The position numbers were made by a program, and so were the translations under genes. The notes under the pieces are model-generated. The model was not told where the DNA came from. It saw only the letters and a list, made by a program, of their open reading frames with translations, and did no database searches. Shown one piece after another: positions 44,706 to 53,430 of a DNA stretch of 64,000 bases. Position 1 is the first letter of the stretch; each line of letters opens with the position of its first letter. This DNA is from Longimicrobium terrae (GTDB taxonomy: Bacteria > Gemmatimonadota > Gemmatimonadetes > Longimicrobiales > Longimicrobiaceae): contig NZ_JACHIA010000007.1 of assembly GCF_014202995.1 (NCBI RefSeq), positions 168,002-232,001 on the forward strand, read 5' to 3'.

Positions 44706-45860
44706 ATGGAATACGCACGGGACGAATTTCTCTTTCCGCTCTGGACCGAGCCCTACTCCCGCTGGGAGCGCTCGGGGCTGGACCCCCGGAAAGAACGGAT
44801 CTTCAATGGTGTGGCCGGCCTGCTGGTGGCCGTGTTCCTGGCCGGGTGGGTGTACACCCTCGGCTTTGCGCCACGCGAGTACCTGAACCCCAACCAGCCC
44901 GCCGTGGCGCGCCTGAGCACCGAGCTCATGCGCAGCCCGCTGAACGCCGAAACGGCGCCGGAGCCGGCGTTCCTGGTGGATGCCTTTGTCCAGTCGTTCG
45001 AGTCCGACTACGAGGAGCAGGCTGGCGGGCAGAGCGGCGCCCTAAAGGTCGACATCGTAAAGCCGGGCGAGCAGGTGGACCTTCCCGCGGGGGCCGACAG
45101 CCTTCCCGCGGACGCGCGGATCGTGCTGCAGAACGAGGAAGGCCAGCGCATTCCCGCCAGCGGCACGCCCACGCAGTCCGGCATCTGGAACTTGGTGCTG
45201 CAGGTGCGCGACGCCGTGCGACCCGCCTCGGACGTGCACGTCATTACGCTGGTGCCGCTCTCGGACAAGAAGAACGGACGCATCGGCAGCTACAACATCG
45301 GCAATTGGCCGTACGAGCAGGGTGGCGCGCCCAAGGAAGTGTACCGGCCGCCGGCGGGGCTCATTCAGGTGACGCCGGAGAACCGCGACCTGTGGCTTTC
45401 GGAGCACATCCAGCTCAAGGACTTCATCACCAAGGGCCAGGAAAACGTGTGGCCCAAGTACGTGGCGGTGCAGCCGCGCGTGCTGGACAAGGTGGAGCTG
45501 GTGATCCAGGAGCTGCAGGCCATGGGGCACCCGGTAACGAACATCTTTGCCGTCAGCGGATTCCGCACGCCCAGCTACAACGCGGGCGGCGGCAATACGG
45601 TGGGGCGGGGCAAGCTGTCGCGGCACATGTACGGCGACGCCATGGACATCGCCATCGACAACGACAACAACAACATCATGGACGACCTGAACGGCGACGG
45701 AAGCATCAACCTGGCCGACGCACGCGTGATCGGCGCGGCGGTGGACCGGGTAGAGGCCAAGTATCCGAATCTGGTCGGCGGCATGCACTACTATCCTCCC
45801 ACGGGCGGGCACCAGGGCATGGTGCACATCGACACCCGGGGCTTTCGCGCGCGGTGGTAG
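44706..45860 (+). CDS. Membrane-anchored M15-type peptidase with an inserted EF-hand-like loop
   Basis: 384 residues. An N-terminal membrane helix (GVAGLLVAVFLAGWVYTLGF) anchors a periplasmic part. The C-terminal zinc peptidase domain has VSGFRTPSYNAGGG, GKLSRHMYGDAMDIAID (HxxGxAxD-type) and HQGMVHIDTRG, the set of D-Ala-D-Ala carboxypeptidase/endolysin-like M15 enzymes. Between the second and third metal motifs sits DLNGDGSINLADARVIG, a dockerin/EF-hand-like calcium loop. It should cut peptidoglycan peptides. ATG 44706 is chosen for the charged pre-helix N-terminus. The next membrane-protein gene follows by about 47 bases. Confidence 0.83.
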   Translation: MEYARDEFLFPLWTEPYSRWERSGLDPRKERIFNGVAGLLVAVFLAGWVYTLGFAPREYLNPNQPAVARLSTELMRSPLNAETAPEPAFLVDAFVQSFESDYEEQAGGQSGALKVDIVKPGEQVDLPAGADSLPADARIVLQNEEGQRIPASGTPTQSGIWNLVLQVRDAVRPASDVHVITLVPLSDKKNGRIGSYNIGNWPYEQGGAPKEVYRPPAGLIQVTPENRDLWLSEHIQLKDFITKGQENVWPKYVAVQPRVLDKVELVIQELQAMGHPVTNIFAVSGFRTPSYNAGGGNTVGRGKLSRHMYGDAMDIAIDNDNNNIMDDLNGDGSINLADARVIGAAVDRVEAKYPNLVGGMHYYPPTGGHQGMVHIDTRGFRARW

Positions 45861-45907
45861 GCGGACGCGCACGCCTGTAGAAAACCCACGAAGCCGAGGA
45901 GCACACG

Positions 45908-46417
45908 GTGGCGGACGACGGACGGGACACGGAGCTCCGGGCGGAGCGGCGGGATGAACCGCGCACGAGCAGCACGTACGTGGCGCCGGAGATGGACGTG
46001 CGCGACGAGGATCTGGAGCCGCACGCGGGGCTGCGGTACATCGCGCGGCTCTTCAAGATCCTGAGCCTGCTGCTGCTTCTGCTGCTGATCGCGGAAATCG
46101 TGATGGGGATCACCACCCAAGGGAGCGCGGCCGTTCCGCGGCTGCTGGTGGAGGCCACGCGGCTGATCGTGTTCGCCGGGCTGCTGTGGGGCGCGGCCGA
46201 CATGGGGCTGATGCTGATCGAGAGCAACCACGACCTGCGCGCCACGCGCATTCTGGTGGGCCGGCTGAGCCAGCGGGTGCAGCGCGCCGAGCAGGCGCTG
46301 ATGGCGTCGCAGGGAATCGGCCGGATGCCGGTGCAGCCGCGCACGCCGCCTCCGCCTCCGGGTGCGCCGGGCCACGATCCGCGCGGGCCCAACCCGGACG
46401 AGCGGCGCCCGCGCTGA
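45908..46417 (+). CDS. Two-helix membrane protein, function unknown
   Basis: 169 residues from a GTG start (MADDGRDTELRAERRDEPR) with AGGAG ten bases upstream. Two membrane helices lie at about 50-70 (ILSLLLLLLLIAEIVMGI) and 78-103. A short coiled coil (RILVGRLSQRVQRAEQALM) and a Pro-rich tail (TPPPPPGAPG) follow. I do not recognise the family. It follows the M15 peptidase gene and ends in a strong hairpin, so the two may be one unit. Confidence 0.75.
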   Translation: MADDGRDTELRAERRDEPRTSSTYVAPEMDVRDEDLEPHAGLRYIARLFKILSLLLLLLLIAEIVMGITTQGSAAVPRLLVEATRLIVFAGLLWGAADMGLMLIESNHDLRATRILVGRLSQRVQRAEQALMASQGIGRMPVQPRTPPPPPGAPGHDPRGPNPDERRPR

Positions 46418-46442
46418 ATCGATCCTGCAGTAATCATATCAG

Positions 46443-46475
46443 AACGGCCGGAGCCTCATGCGGGCTCCGGCCGTT
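46443..46475 (+). terminator. Intrinsic terminator after the two-helix protein gene
   Basis: AACGGCCGGAGCC and GGCTCCGGCCGTT form a perfect 13-bp stem with a short loop, followed by TT. It ends the M15 peptidase unit. Confidence 0.85.
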
Positions 46476-46497
46476 TTCCGTTCTCGATCCCATGCTG

Positions 46498-46729
46498 TGC
46501 AGAACTGCCGTTTCACACGGAGGTCACGGAGGATGCACGGAGGGCACGGAGGAAAAGAAGAACCTCACGCAGAGGAGCAGAGCAGCAGAGGGAAAGCAAA
46601 GAACAACATCAACAATGCTTTATATCTGTTCTCTGCTTCTCTGCTGCTCTGCGTGATCCCGATCCGTTGCTGTTCCTCCGTGCCCTCCGTGTCCCCTCCG
46701 TGCCCTCCGTGTGAAACGGCAGTTCTCAG
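46498..46729. repeat. Nested long inverted repeat
   Basis: Outer arms carry GAACTGCCGTTTCACACGG on the left and CCGTGTGAAACGGCAGTTC on the right, with CACGGAGG/CCTCCGTG multimers inside them. Inner arms carry the ACGCAGAGGAGCAGAG and CTCTGCTGCTCTGCGT words seen at 44.4 kb. The whole 232 bases can fold as one hairpin. The right end overlaps the last codons of the D-alanyl-D-alanine carboxypeptidase gene by a few bases. Confidence 0.8.
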
Positions 46730-48222
46730 CGGCTGGGCGCGCGCGGAAGCCTGTGGAAACGCAGAAGTGCCGCTTCGGCCAGGCGGTCCGCGTCGCGCGC
46801 GCTCAACGTGTGGTTGTTCACGATCATGCTGAACATCATCGGCTCGCCCGCGGCGGTGGTGAAGTAGCCGGAAAGCGAGCGCACACCACCCAGCGTGCCC
46901 GTCTTGGCGTGCACGTTCCCCTGCAGCGGCGTGCCACGCATCCGCGCCGCCAGCGTCCCGTCCACGCCGGCCACCGGGAGCGCGTCGCGGAAGACGGCCG
47001 CGTTGGGTCCGCGGCGCTCGTGGTCCAGCACGGCGATCAGAAACGACGGCGCGACCAGGTTGTACCGCGACAGTCCGCTTCCGTCCGCCTGCGACAGCAA
47101 CCGGCGCGGCAGGCCCCACGCGCGTGTCACGCTGTCGACGACGGCGATCCCCGCGTCCGCCGTGCCTGCGCCGCGCAGTTCCGCACCCATCGTCTTGAGC
47201 AGCAGTTCGCCGATCTGGTTCTGGCTCGGCTTCAGAAAGCCGGGCAGAATCTCGCGCAGGGGCACGGACGTGTGCGTGAACAGGTCCGTCGTGGCGCCGC
47301 GCGCGCCGCGCGGCAGATCGTCCGCGTCCACCGCCGCACCCCCGACAGTGATCCCCGACTCCTGCAGCGCGTCGCGCAGCACGGCCGCGAACTGCGCGGT
47401 GTTGTTGATGACGGAAACTTCCTGCTGGATGAACGCCGTGTCCGCCGGGATCGCGCCACTGACCAGGATGTCTCCCCGCGCGCCGCGGCTGATGCGCAGC
47501 GTGGAGGGCGCGTCCGCGGCACCCGTCGTGGCGGTGATGGACACCGGGATGGAGGAGGTCGCCGGGCGCAGGGTGACGACGGGCGCCGCCCCGGCGCGGG
47601 GCTGCACGCGCACGGTCACGAAGCCCTCGTTCAGTTCCAGCGCGCCGATCTCGGCGGAATACGAATCCTGCACGTCGTCCCATGCCCAGCCGCGGCCGAA
47701 CTGCAGGTCATCGAACCGGTCGTCATCCCCGATGACCGCGCCGGTGATGCGCGTGACGCCGTGCGCGCGCAGCGAATCGGCCCAGGCGCGAAACACGGTC
47801 CGCACGTCGCCGGCAAAGCGCTCCGAGATCGTGGGATCGCCGCTGCCTTGGACGACCAGGTCGCCCTGCAGCACGCCGCCGCGCACCGGGCCGGAGGCGG
47901 CCACCCGTGTCCGGTAGCGGTAGTCCGGGCCCAGCGTCTCCAGCGCCGCCGCCGCGGTGACGATCTTCATGTTGCTGGCGGGGACGAACAGCTTGTCGGC
48001 GTTGCGCGAGTAGACCGTTTCGCCCGTTTCCACCGACCGCACCAGCACGCCCCACTGCGCGGGCGCGAACAGCGTGTCGTTGAAGATGGAATCCACTGCC
48101 GCGGCGACGGCGGCGCGCGGGTCCTCGGCCCGGGTGGCCGGCGCGGGGCCGGACGCCAGGGCGGGAGCGCACGCGCCCAGGGCGGCCGCGGCCAGCAGGG
48201 CGGGGAAGCGACGCAGGTTCAT
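46726..48222 (-). CDS. dacB: D-alanyl-D-alanine carboxypeptidase/endopeptidase, PBP4 type (peptidase S13)
   Basis: 498 residues. A signal peptide with lipobox-like LGAC (Cys-18) suggests a lipoprotein. The active-site set is SNMK (Ser-83, Lys-86), the second motif SQN (usually SxN) in KPSQNQIGELLLK, and AKTGTLGG near residue 440. The S13 family typically has a large insert between the first two motifs, seen here at about 120-300. It trims or cleaves peptidoglycan stem peptides. No coupling to neighbours; a repeat element sits directly downstream. Confidence 0.92.
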   Translation of the reverse strand: MNLRRFPALLAAAALGACAPALASGPAPATRAEDPRAAVAAAVDSIFNDTLFAPAQWGVLVRSVETGETVYSRNADKLFVPASNMKIVTAAAALETLGPDYRYRTRVAASGPVRGGVLQGDLVVQGSGDPTISERFAGDVRTVFRAWADSLRAHGVTRITGAVIGDDDRFDDLQFGRGWAWDDVQDSYSAEIGALELNEGFVTVRVQPRAGAAPVVTLRPATSSIPVSITATTGAADAPSTLRISRGARGDILVSGAIPADTAFIQQEVSVINNTAQFAAVLRDALQESGITVGGAAVDADDLPRGARGATTDLFTHTSVPLREILPGFLKPSQNQIGELLLKTMGAELRGAGTADAGIAVVDSVTRAWGLPRRLLSQADGSGLSRYNLVAPSFLIAVLDHERRGPNAAVFRDALPVAGVDGTLAARMRGTPLQGNVHAKTGTLGGVRSLSGYFTTAAGEPMMFSMIVNNHTLSARDADRLAEAALLRFHRLPRAPSR

Positions 48223-48264
48223 GGGGCTCTGTGGATGGAGATCGTGCGGGCGGCGAACCGCCGG

Positions 48265-48867
48265 TCAGGAGCGGGGTTCGGCCATCATGGCCAGCAGGCG
48301 CGCGCAGACGTCGGGCCACTCGTCGTCCACGATGCCGAAGTAGACCGTGTCGCGGATGCGCCCGTCCTCGCTGACGGCGTGCTTCCGCAAGATGCCTTCC
48401 TCCCGGCCGCCGATGCGGGCAATGGCACGGCGCGACTTCTGGTTCAACGCGCTGGTCTTGAGCTCCACGCGAATGCAGCCCAGCGTCTCGAACGCGTGGC
48501 GCAGCATCAGGAACTTGGCTTCGGTGTTGATGGGCGAGCGCTGCCACGGCGCGGCGATCCACGTCCACCCGATCTCCACGCGCCGGCTCCACGTGTCCAC
48601 GTTGCCAAAGCGCGTGCTGCCGATCACCCGTCCCGTTGCCGCCTCCGTGGTGACGAACGGCAGCGCCGTCCCCTGCTGCTGCAGTCGGAGCGCGGCCTCC
48701 ACGTAGCGCCGCATGTCGTCTTCCGAGTGGTTCTGCGTCAGCGTGAACTGCCACAGATCCGGATCGTTTCCCGCCTCCCACAGCGCGGGAACGTGCTCCA
48801 TCGTCATGGGCACCAGGCGCACGTGCGCGCCTTGCAGCACCACCGGCTCAAGCTCCATCATCGTCAT
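48265..48867 (-). CDS. GNAT-family N-acetyltransferase (RimJ-like)
   Basis: 200 residues. ALWEAGNDPDLWQFTL and GRVIGSTRFGNVD are typical of the RimJ/RimL-like subgroup; VEIGWTWIAAPWQRSPINTEAKFLML corresponds to the acetyl-CoA-binding loop, and HAFETLGCIRVELKTSALNQKSRRAIARIG is strongly conserved. The substrate could be a protein N-terminus or a small molecule. ATG 48867 (MTMMELEP) or the third methionine are both possible starts. It lies upstream of dacB by about 40 bases on the same strand, but a functional link is not obvious. Confidence 0.92.
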   Translation of the reverse strand: MTMMELEPVVLQGAHVRLVPMTMEHVPALWEAGNDPDLWQFTLTQNHSEDDMRRYVEAALRLQQQGTALPFVTTEAATGRVIGSTRFGNVDTWSRRVEIGWTWIAAPWQRSPINTEAKFLMLRHAFETLGCIRVELKTSALNQKSRRAIARIGGREEGILRKHAVSEDGRIRDTVYFGIVDDEWPDVCARLLAMMAEPRS

Positions 48868-49180
48868 CTCCCGAATGCGTGGTGGATGCGAAAATGCTGC
48901 GCGAGAGCGGGCTGTGCAAATGCCTCACGCAGAGCAGCAGAGGCGCAGAGAACGACGGTTACGAGCATCACGGTTCCGTCGATCTCCCGATTGCTTCTTC
49001 CCGCGTGTCCGCATCTCCGCGCGGCGCGGTGTCCCTTCCACGCAGACGGCGAATGGTGGAGATTGGTTCGGCGCCCCTGATCCTTCCCGCCGGTGAGCAC
49101 GCCTGATCTTCCGCGCGGACAGGCTGAAGATCGTCCTCACCCGCAGAAGGCGAACCGCCCACGAAACCCGCCTGAACACG
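48868..49180. other. Non-coding gap with a repeat fragment
   Basis: Contains one half of the CACGCAGAGCAGCAGAG element at 48919-48955 and no recognisable gene. Open frames here are low in similarity and have no ribosome sites. Confidence 0.5.
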
Positions 49181-49216
49181 AGACGGCCGGCGGACTGCTG
49201 CGTCCGCCGGCCGTCT
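49181..49216 (-). terminator. Hairpin terminator after the small lipoprotein gene
   Basis: AGACGGCCGGCGGA and TCCGCCGGCCGTCT form a perfect 14-bp stem about 25 bases beyond the stop on the minus strand. Confidence 0.8.
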
Positions 49217-49241
49217 GCTTCTGATCGCTTGCCGCGCGGAA

Positions 49242-49643
49242 CTACCGGCGCGCCATGATCCGCCCGAGAATGTCGCGCGACAGGTCGCGGTCCCAGTCCA
49301 GGTTGCCTTCGCGCGCAAAGACGTAGACTTCGGACGAGGCGCCGTTGTCCTCGCTCTCGATGTCCACCGTGACGCGCATGTCGCCCCTGGTGCCCACCAC
49401 GGTGGTGTTGTTGCCTTCGCTCCCGGAGCCCAGCGTAAAGCCCATCACCCGCAGCACCGCGCGCGAGTTGGCGACCACCGTGGCCACCGGCGCGCCCACG
49501 TCGGACTTGGCGCCGCGCTCCGAGTAGCCGATCGCCGCGCCGGCGCCCGCGGCCGCCGCGGCGGCCAGGCATCCCGTCGTGGAGAAGGCGAGCGCCACCA
49601 TCAGCGCGGCCCGCAGTCCCAGGCTCTTCATCCGCATCGTCAT
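49242..49643 (-). CDS. Small lipoprotein (DUF3568-like), function unknown
   Basis: 133 residues. A signal peptide ends in the lipobox-like STTGC, followed by a Gly/Ala-rich stretch (LAAAAAAGAGAAIGYSERG) reminiscent of small outer-membrane lipoproteins. The mature domain has SRAVLRVMGFTLGSGSEGNNTTVVGTRGDMRVTVDIESEDNG, which resembles DUF3568-type beta domains. It is a lone gene with its own terminator. It would be anchored in a membrane facing the periplasm. Confidence 0.8.
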   Translation of the reverse strand: MTMRMKSLGLRAALMVALAFSTTGCLAAAAAAGAGAAIGYSERGAKSDVGAPVATVVANSRAVLRVMGFTLGSGSEGNNTTVVGTRGDMRVTVDIESEDNGASSEVYVFAREGNLDWDRDLSRDILGRIMARR

Positions 49644-49793
49644 TGCTCCTCATCCTAGGTGAACAACGTCCCCCGCCGCCAGTCCATCGGGGCCGGCGCG
49701 GGGGGCGTGGCTGCAAGGTTCGCGCGCGTTCGGACCGTACGATCCCCGAATGGCGCCAAGCGGCTGGATGAAAAAAGATGCAGAAACGGCGGG

Positions 49794-51695
49794 TCAGACC
49801 AGGGTGACAACGTCCAGCGTGGCGGCGGGAATCGTGGGCGGCAGCACCAGGCGGAACACGCTTCCCGTGCCCACGACGGACTCCGCCTCCAGCCGCCCGC
49901 CCAGCATGGCCGCCAACCGGCGGGAAATGGGAAGCCCCAGCCCCGTTCCGCCCAGGTTGGCGTCCGGAAGCTGCACGAACTCCTCGAACACGCGCTCCAG
50001 GTGGTCCGCGGGAATCCCCTCGCCCTGGTCCGCGACCTCCACCGTGATCCCGCCGTCCGCCGCGCCGCGCACGCAGACCGACACCGGGCGCGCGCGCCCG
50101 AACTTGATGGCGTTGCTCAGCAGGTTCAGCAGAATCTGCCGCACCCGCCGCGGGTCGGTCAGAATGGGCGGGTCCGCGTCCTCGGTCTGCAGGTGCAGCG
50201 CGCTGCCGCTGTCCGCCGCCAGCGGCCGCACCGTGGCGAACAGGTCGCGCACCAGCTCGGGAATGGAGGCCGGCTCGGGGGTGATCTCCATCTTGCCGGC
50301 TTCCAGCTTGGAGATGTCGAGCACGTCGTTCACCAGATCCAGCAGGTGCCGCGCGGCCCGCTGCGACCGCTCCACCCCCGAACTCTGCACCTCCGACATG
50401 TCGCCGTACACGCCGGACAGGAGCAGGTCGTTGTAGCCCAGAATGGCGTTGATGGGGGTGCGCAGCTCGTGGCTCATGGCGGCGTAGAAGCGGCTGCGCG
50501 ACGCCAGGGCCGCCTCGCGCTCCTGCTCCATCCGCTTGCGCTGCGTCATGTCCAGCACCAGCGTCACGCCCTGCTCGGCCGTCTGCTCGAACGTGGCGGC
50601 GGAAACCAGCACGGGAATGCGGCTGCCGTCCGGGCGCACGAACTCCTTTTCGTACGCCTCGGCCACGCCGTGGCCGGCCAGCTGCGCCAGCGCGGCGCGG
50701 TCAGCCTCCAGCCACTCCGGCGGGGTCATGGTCACCCAGTTCACCCGACCGGCGGCCAGGTCCTCGGCGCTGTATCCCGCCATCCGCAGAAACGTCTCGT
50801 TGGCCGAGGTGATGCCGCCGTCCACCTGCCAGAACAGCATGCCCACCATCCCCGATTCGGAGATGCGCCGCAGCCGCGCCTCGCTTTCCTGCAGCGCGGC
50901 GCGGGCTTCCTCCTGGTCGGTCAGGTCCTGCACCTGGGTGACGAAGTACAGCGGCTCGCCGTCGCCGCCGCGCACCAGCGACACGCTTTCCAGCGTGGGC
51001 ACGGCGCGGCCGTCTCGCGCCACGTAGCGCTTTTCGCTCTGGTACGAGCGCACCTCTCCGCCCAGCGCCCGCGCCATCCGCGCTTCGTCTTCCGCCAGGC
51101 CGTCCGGGTGCGACACGTCGGCAAAGCGGCGCTGCAGCAGTTCATCCACCGACCAGCCCAGCATGCGGGCCAGCGCCGTGTTCACGCGCAGAAAGCGGCC
51201 GTCCACCGCCACCAGCGCCGTGCCCACCGCGCCGTCCTCGAACGCGCTGCGGAACCGCTCCTCGCTTTCGCGCAGGGCGGACTCGGCGCGGCGGGCCTGC
51301 TCCTCCGCGCGGTGCACGCGCACCGCGTGGCGAATGCCCTGCGCCAGCCGCTCGGGGGTGATGGCGGCCTTGGACACGAAGTCGGCGGCGCCGGACTTCA
51401 TGAGCTCCACCGCCGTTTCCTGGTCGCCGTGGCCGGTCAGCATCACCACCGGCGTGTCGATGCCCGCCTCGCGCGCGGAGCGCAGCACCGAAAGGCCGTC
51501 GCCGCCGGGAAGCTGGTAATCCAGCAGCACGCAGTCGTACCGTCCCTCGCGCAGGGCGCGCAGCCCGGCGGGCGCGTCGCGCGCCTCGTCCACGTGCGCG
51601 TCCACGCCGGCGGCGCGCAGGGCCCGGCGAACGGCCATGCGGTCCAGCGCGTCGTCGTCGACGACCAGGATGCGGTACGAGTCGGGAGCGGCCAC
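49794..51695 (-). CDS. Hybrid protein: receiver-PAS-PAS-histidine kinase
   Basis: 633 residues. A receiver domain comes first (ILVVDDDALDRMAVRRAL, LLDYQLPGGDGL with the phosphorylated Asp), then two PAS domains (about 135-250 and 260-375), then a kinase: H-box FYAAMSHELRTPINAILGYNDLLLSG, N-box LLNLLSNAIKFG, and G-boxes VADQGEGIP and GGTGLGLPISRRLA. No membrane helix, so it is cytoplasmic and probably reads an internal or relayed signal. It starts at a GTG two bases after the stop of the response-regulator gene, so the two form an operon and likely a phosphorelay. Confidence 0.92.
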   Translation of the reverse strand: MAAPDSYRILVVDDDALDRMAVRRALRAAGVDAHVDEARDAPAGLRALREGRYDCVLLDYQLPGGDGLSVLRSAREAGIDTPVVMLTGHGDQETAVELMKSGAADFVSKAAITPERLAQGIRHAVRVHRAEEQARRAESALRESEERFRSAFEDGAVGTALVAVDGRFLRVNTALARMLGWSVDELLQRRFADVSHPDGLAEDEARMARALGGEVRSYQSEKRYVARDGRAVPTLESVSLVRGGDGEPLYFVTQVQDLTDQEEARAALQESEARLRRISESGMVGMLFWQVDGGITSANETFLRMAGYSAEDLAAGRVNWVTMTPPEWLEADRAALAQLAGHGVAEAYEKEFVRPDGSRIPVLVSAATFEQTAEQGVTLVLDMTQRKRMEQEREAALASRSRFYAAMSHELRTPINAILGYNDLLLSGVYGDMSEVQSSGVERSQRAARHLLDLVNDVLDISKLEAGKMEITPEPASIPELVRDLFATVRPLAADSGSALHLQTEDADPPILTDPRRVRQILLNLLSNAIKFGRARPVSVCVRGAADGGITVEVADQGEGIPADHLERVFEEFVQLPDANLGGTGLGLPISRRLAAMLGGRLEAESVVGTGSVFRLVLPPTIPAATLDVVTLV

Positions 51696-51697
51696 GG

Positions 51698-52114
51698 TCA
51701 GGGGTACTCGACCAGCGTCCAGTACTTGTTGAGGGTCGCCATCGTCTCCACGAAGCTGACGAAGGTGACGGGCTTGAGAATGTATCCCGCGACGTTCAGG
51801 TTGTACGCGTCCACGCGGTCGCGCTCGTCCGCCGACGTGGTGAGCACCACTACCGGCGTGGGGCGCAGCTCCTCGTCCTCGCGCAGGGCGCGCAGGAACT
51901 CGATGCCGTTCATCCGCGGCATGTTCAGGTCCAGCAGCACCAGGCGGCGCTCGCGCGGCATGTCGGAGCCGCGAAGCGTTTCCAGCGCTTCCAGACCGTT
52001 TCCGGCCACCCACAGCGGGTTGCGGATGTTGTTCTTCTGAAACGCGCGGCGGACGTTCATCACGTCCACCTCGTCGTCCTCCACCAGGAGGATGTTCAGC
52101 ATGGGTTCGCTCAC
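51698..52114 (-). CDS. Single-domain response regulator
   Basis: 138 residues in the CheY-like fold, close to the Rcp1 subgroup: ILLVEDDEVDVMNVRRAF, VLLDLNMPRMNGIEFLRAL (phosphorylated Asp), VVVLTTSADERDRVDAY and GYILKPVTF with the conserved Lys. No output domain. The start is a GTG at 52114 with GAGGAG upstream; an internal ATG at 52102 is also possible. It is directly followed by the hybrid kinase gene, which likely phosphorylates it. Confidence 0.93.
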   Translation of the reverse strand: MSEPMLNILLVEDDEVDVMNVRRAFQKNNIRNPLWVAGNGLEALETLRGSDMPRERRLVLLDLNMPRMNGIEFLRALREDEELRPTPVVVLTTSADERDRVDAYNLNVAGYILKPVTFVSFVETMATLNKYWTLVEYP

Positions 52115-52806
52115 GCGGCGCCGCTCCTCAGAGTCCCCGGGCTCGGGATGGACGATGCGCCCCGGCTTCGTCCACCTCCGTCCATCCTCCCCGTTCCCGC
52201 CGCCAGCGCGACGGCGAGACCCCCGGTTCCGGGATCATGGCCCGGTCGCGGGGTGTGGAGGATGGAAAGATCCCACGGTACGATCGTCTGGCGGGCGGGC
52301 AAATCCCGGACCGCCGACCGGACGCCTGCATCCGGGCCCGCATCTGCATTCGTATCTCCGCGGCGGGAAGCGTGTGGGTCGCGAAAAACGCGGAGGTTGC
52401 CGCGCGCTGGCGTAACAGGTGACCCCCGTGTGCGCGGCGCGTCCGTCTTTCCGGCGCGGTTCGCGCGGGCACGACGAATCGGTCATCGCCGAAACCCGGC
52501 GGTGCGCCGAGCCGTTCAGGTGCGGCGGAGGGAGGCCGCGGGCGGAGCACAGTTCGGCCGGCGCTATCCGGGAGCGGGAAGGATGGACGCGGGGTGGCGG
52601 ACCGGGTGTTCCGCTGTCAGCGGGGCGGGGTGGTGGACGTTGGATACGGATGCACGCGGCTGGCGGATAACGAAATCCCGCGCGGGAATCGGGGGTGGGA
52701 ACCTGCGGTGGATGGAGTGTACCAAGGCGAAGCCGTGGAAAGGACTGCAAAGGCCGGGCACCGCCGCGCGGGCGGGTGTTGCGGCACAACGCGTTAGGGG
52801 CTGATC
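52115..52806. other. Non-coding gap between the two-component operon and the next gene
   Basis: About 690 bases. Several overlapping open frames exist on both strands, but none has similarity or a good start. It should contain the divergent promoters; none is clear. Confidence 0.45.
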
Positions 52807-53373
52807 ATGCATGTGTACCTCCGGGAAGAACCCGTCGATCTGCAGATGAAGGAAGTGGAGGCCGAGGGGCTGGTGGCGCCCGATTCGGGGCTCATTCCCA
52901 TGGCCTTCTTTTCCGGCCTGAACGAGACACCTTCGTTCCGCGCCTTTCTGCCGCCGGAAACGGTGAACATCCTGCACCAGGTCATTACGGGTCCGGTGCG
53001 TCTGGGGCTGATGGCCGAGGAGCCGGAGGATCCCGCGCAGGAGATCCAGGCGATGGTGGGGCTCAGCATTCCGGTGGACGAGCTTCCCGACGGCATGGTG
53101 CCGGAAGAGGTGGAGTCGGAGGAAGGCGAGACCGAGCCGTGGAAGCCGGGCGCCGAGGGCTGGCGGGCGGACGGGTGGAAGGACGACGCGGGCGAGGCGG
53201 ATGACGACGAGGCGCCGCGCACGATTCTGCTTGCGTTTGCGCCGCTGGTGCGCATCAGCCGCCGCCATCCGGCGGACTTTGGCGAGGAGCTGGCGGACCT
53301 GCTGGAGAGCGCGCTGTCCGGCGCCACCAAGCCGTCGCTGGAGGCCCGCGTGGACCGCATGCTGGGGCTCTGA
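52807..53373 (+). CDS. Acidic hypothetical protein
   Basis: 188 residues, pI very low. The first half is ordered (MHVYLREEPVDLQMKEVEAEG, GLIPMAFFSGLNETPSFRAFLPPETVNIL, then VRLGLMAEEPEDPAQ). A Glu/Asp-rich linker follows at about 100-140, then RTILLAFAPLVRISRRHPADFGEELADLLESAL. I do not recognise a family. AGGGG lies about ten bases before the ATG. A hairpin follows the stop. It stands alone between the two-component genes and a repeat region. Confidence 0.75.
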   Translation: MHVYLREEPVDLQMKEVEAEGLVAPDSGLIPMAFFSGLNETPSFRAFLPPETVNILHQVITGPVRLGLMAEEPEDPAQEIQAMVGLSIPVDELPDGMVPEEVESEEGETEPWKPGAEGWRADGWKDDAGEADDDEAPRTILLAFAPLVRISRRHPADFGEELADLLESALSGATKPSLEARVDRMLGL

Positions 53374-53402
53374 TCCGCGGCGTGACAGGGTTGGACGACG
53401 AG

Positions 53403-53430
53403 AAGCCTCTTCCGCGTGCGGGGGAGGCTT
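53403..53430 (+). terminator. Intrinsic terminator after the acidic protein gene
   Basis: AAGCCTCTTCC and GGGGAGGCTT pair to form a stem with G-T pairs, followed by TTTCG. Confidence 0.75.

Noticed and set aside
46711..49080. A 789-residue plus-strand open frame opposite dacB and the GNAT gene
   Set aside because: Antisense to two genes with intact catalytic motifs; no domain can be seen in it.
49659..52040. A 793-residue plus-strand open frame opposite the histidine kinase operon
   Set aside because: Antisense shadow with low-complexity His/Gln/Arg composition; the minus strand encodes clear receiver, PAS and kinase domains.
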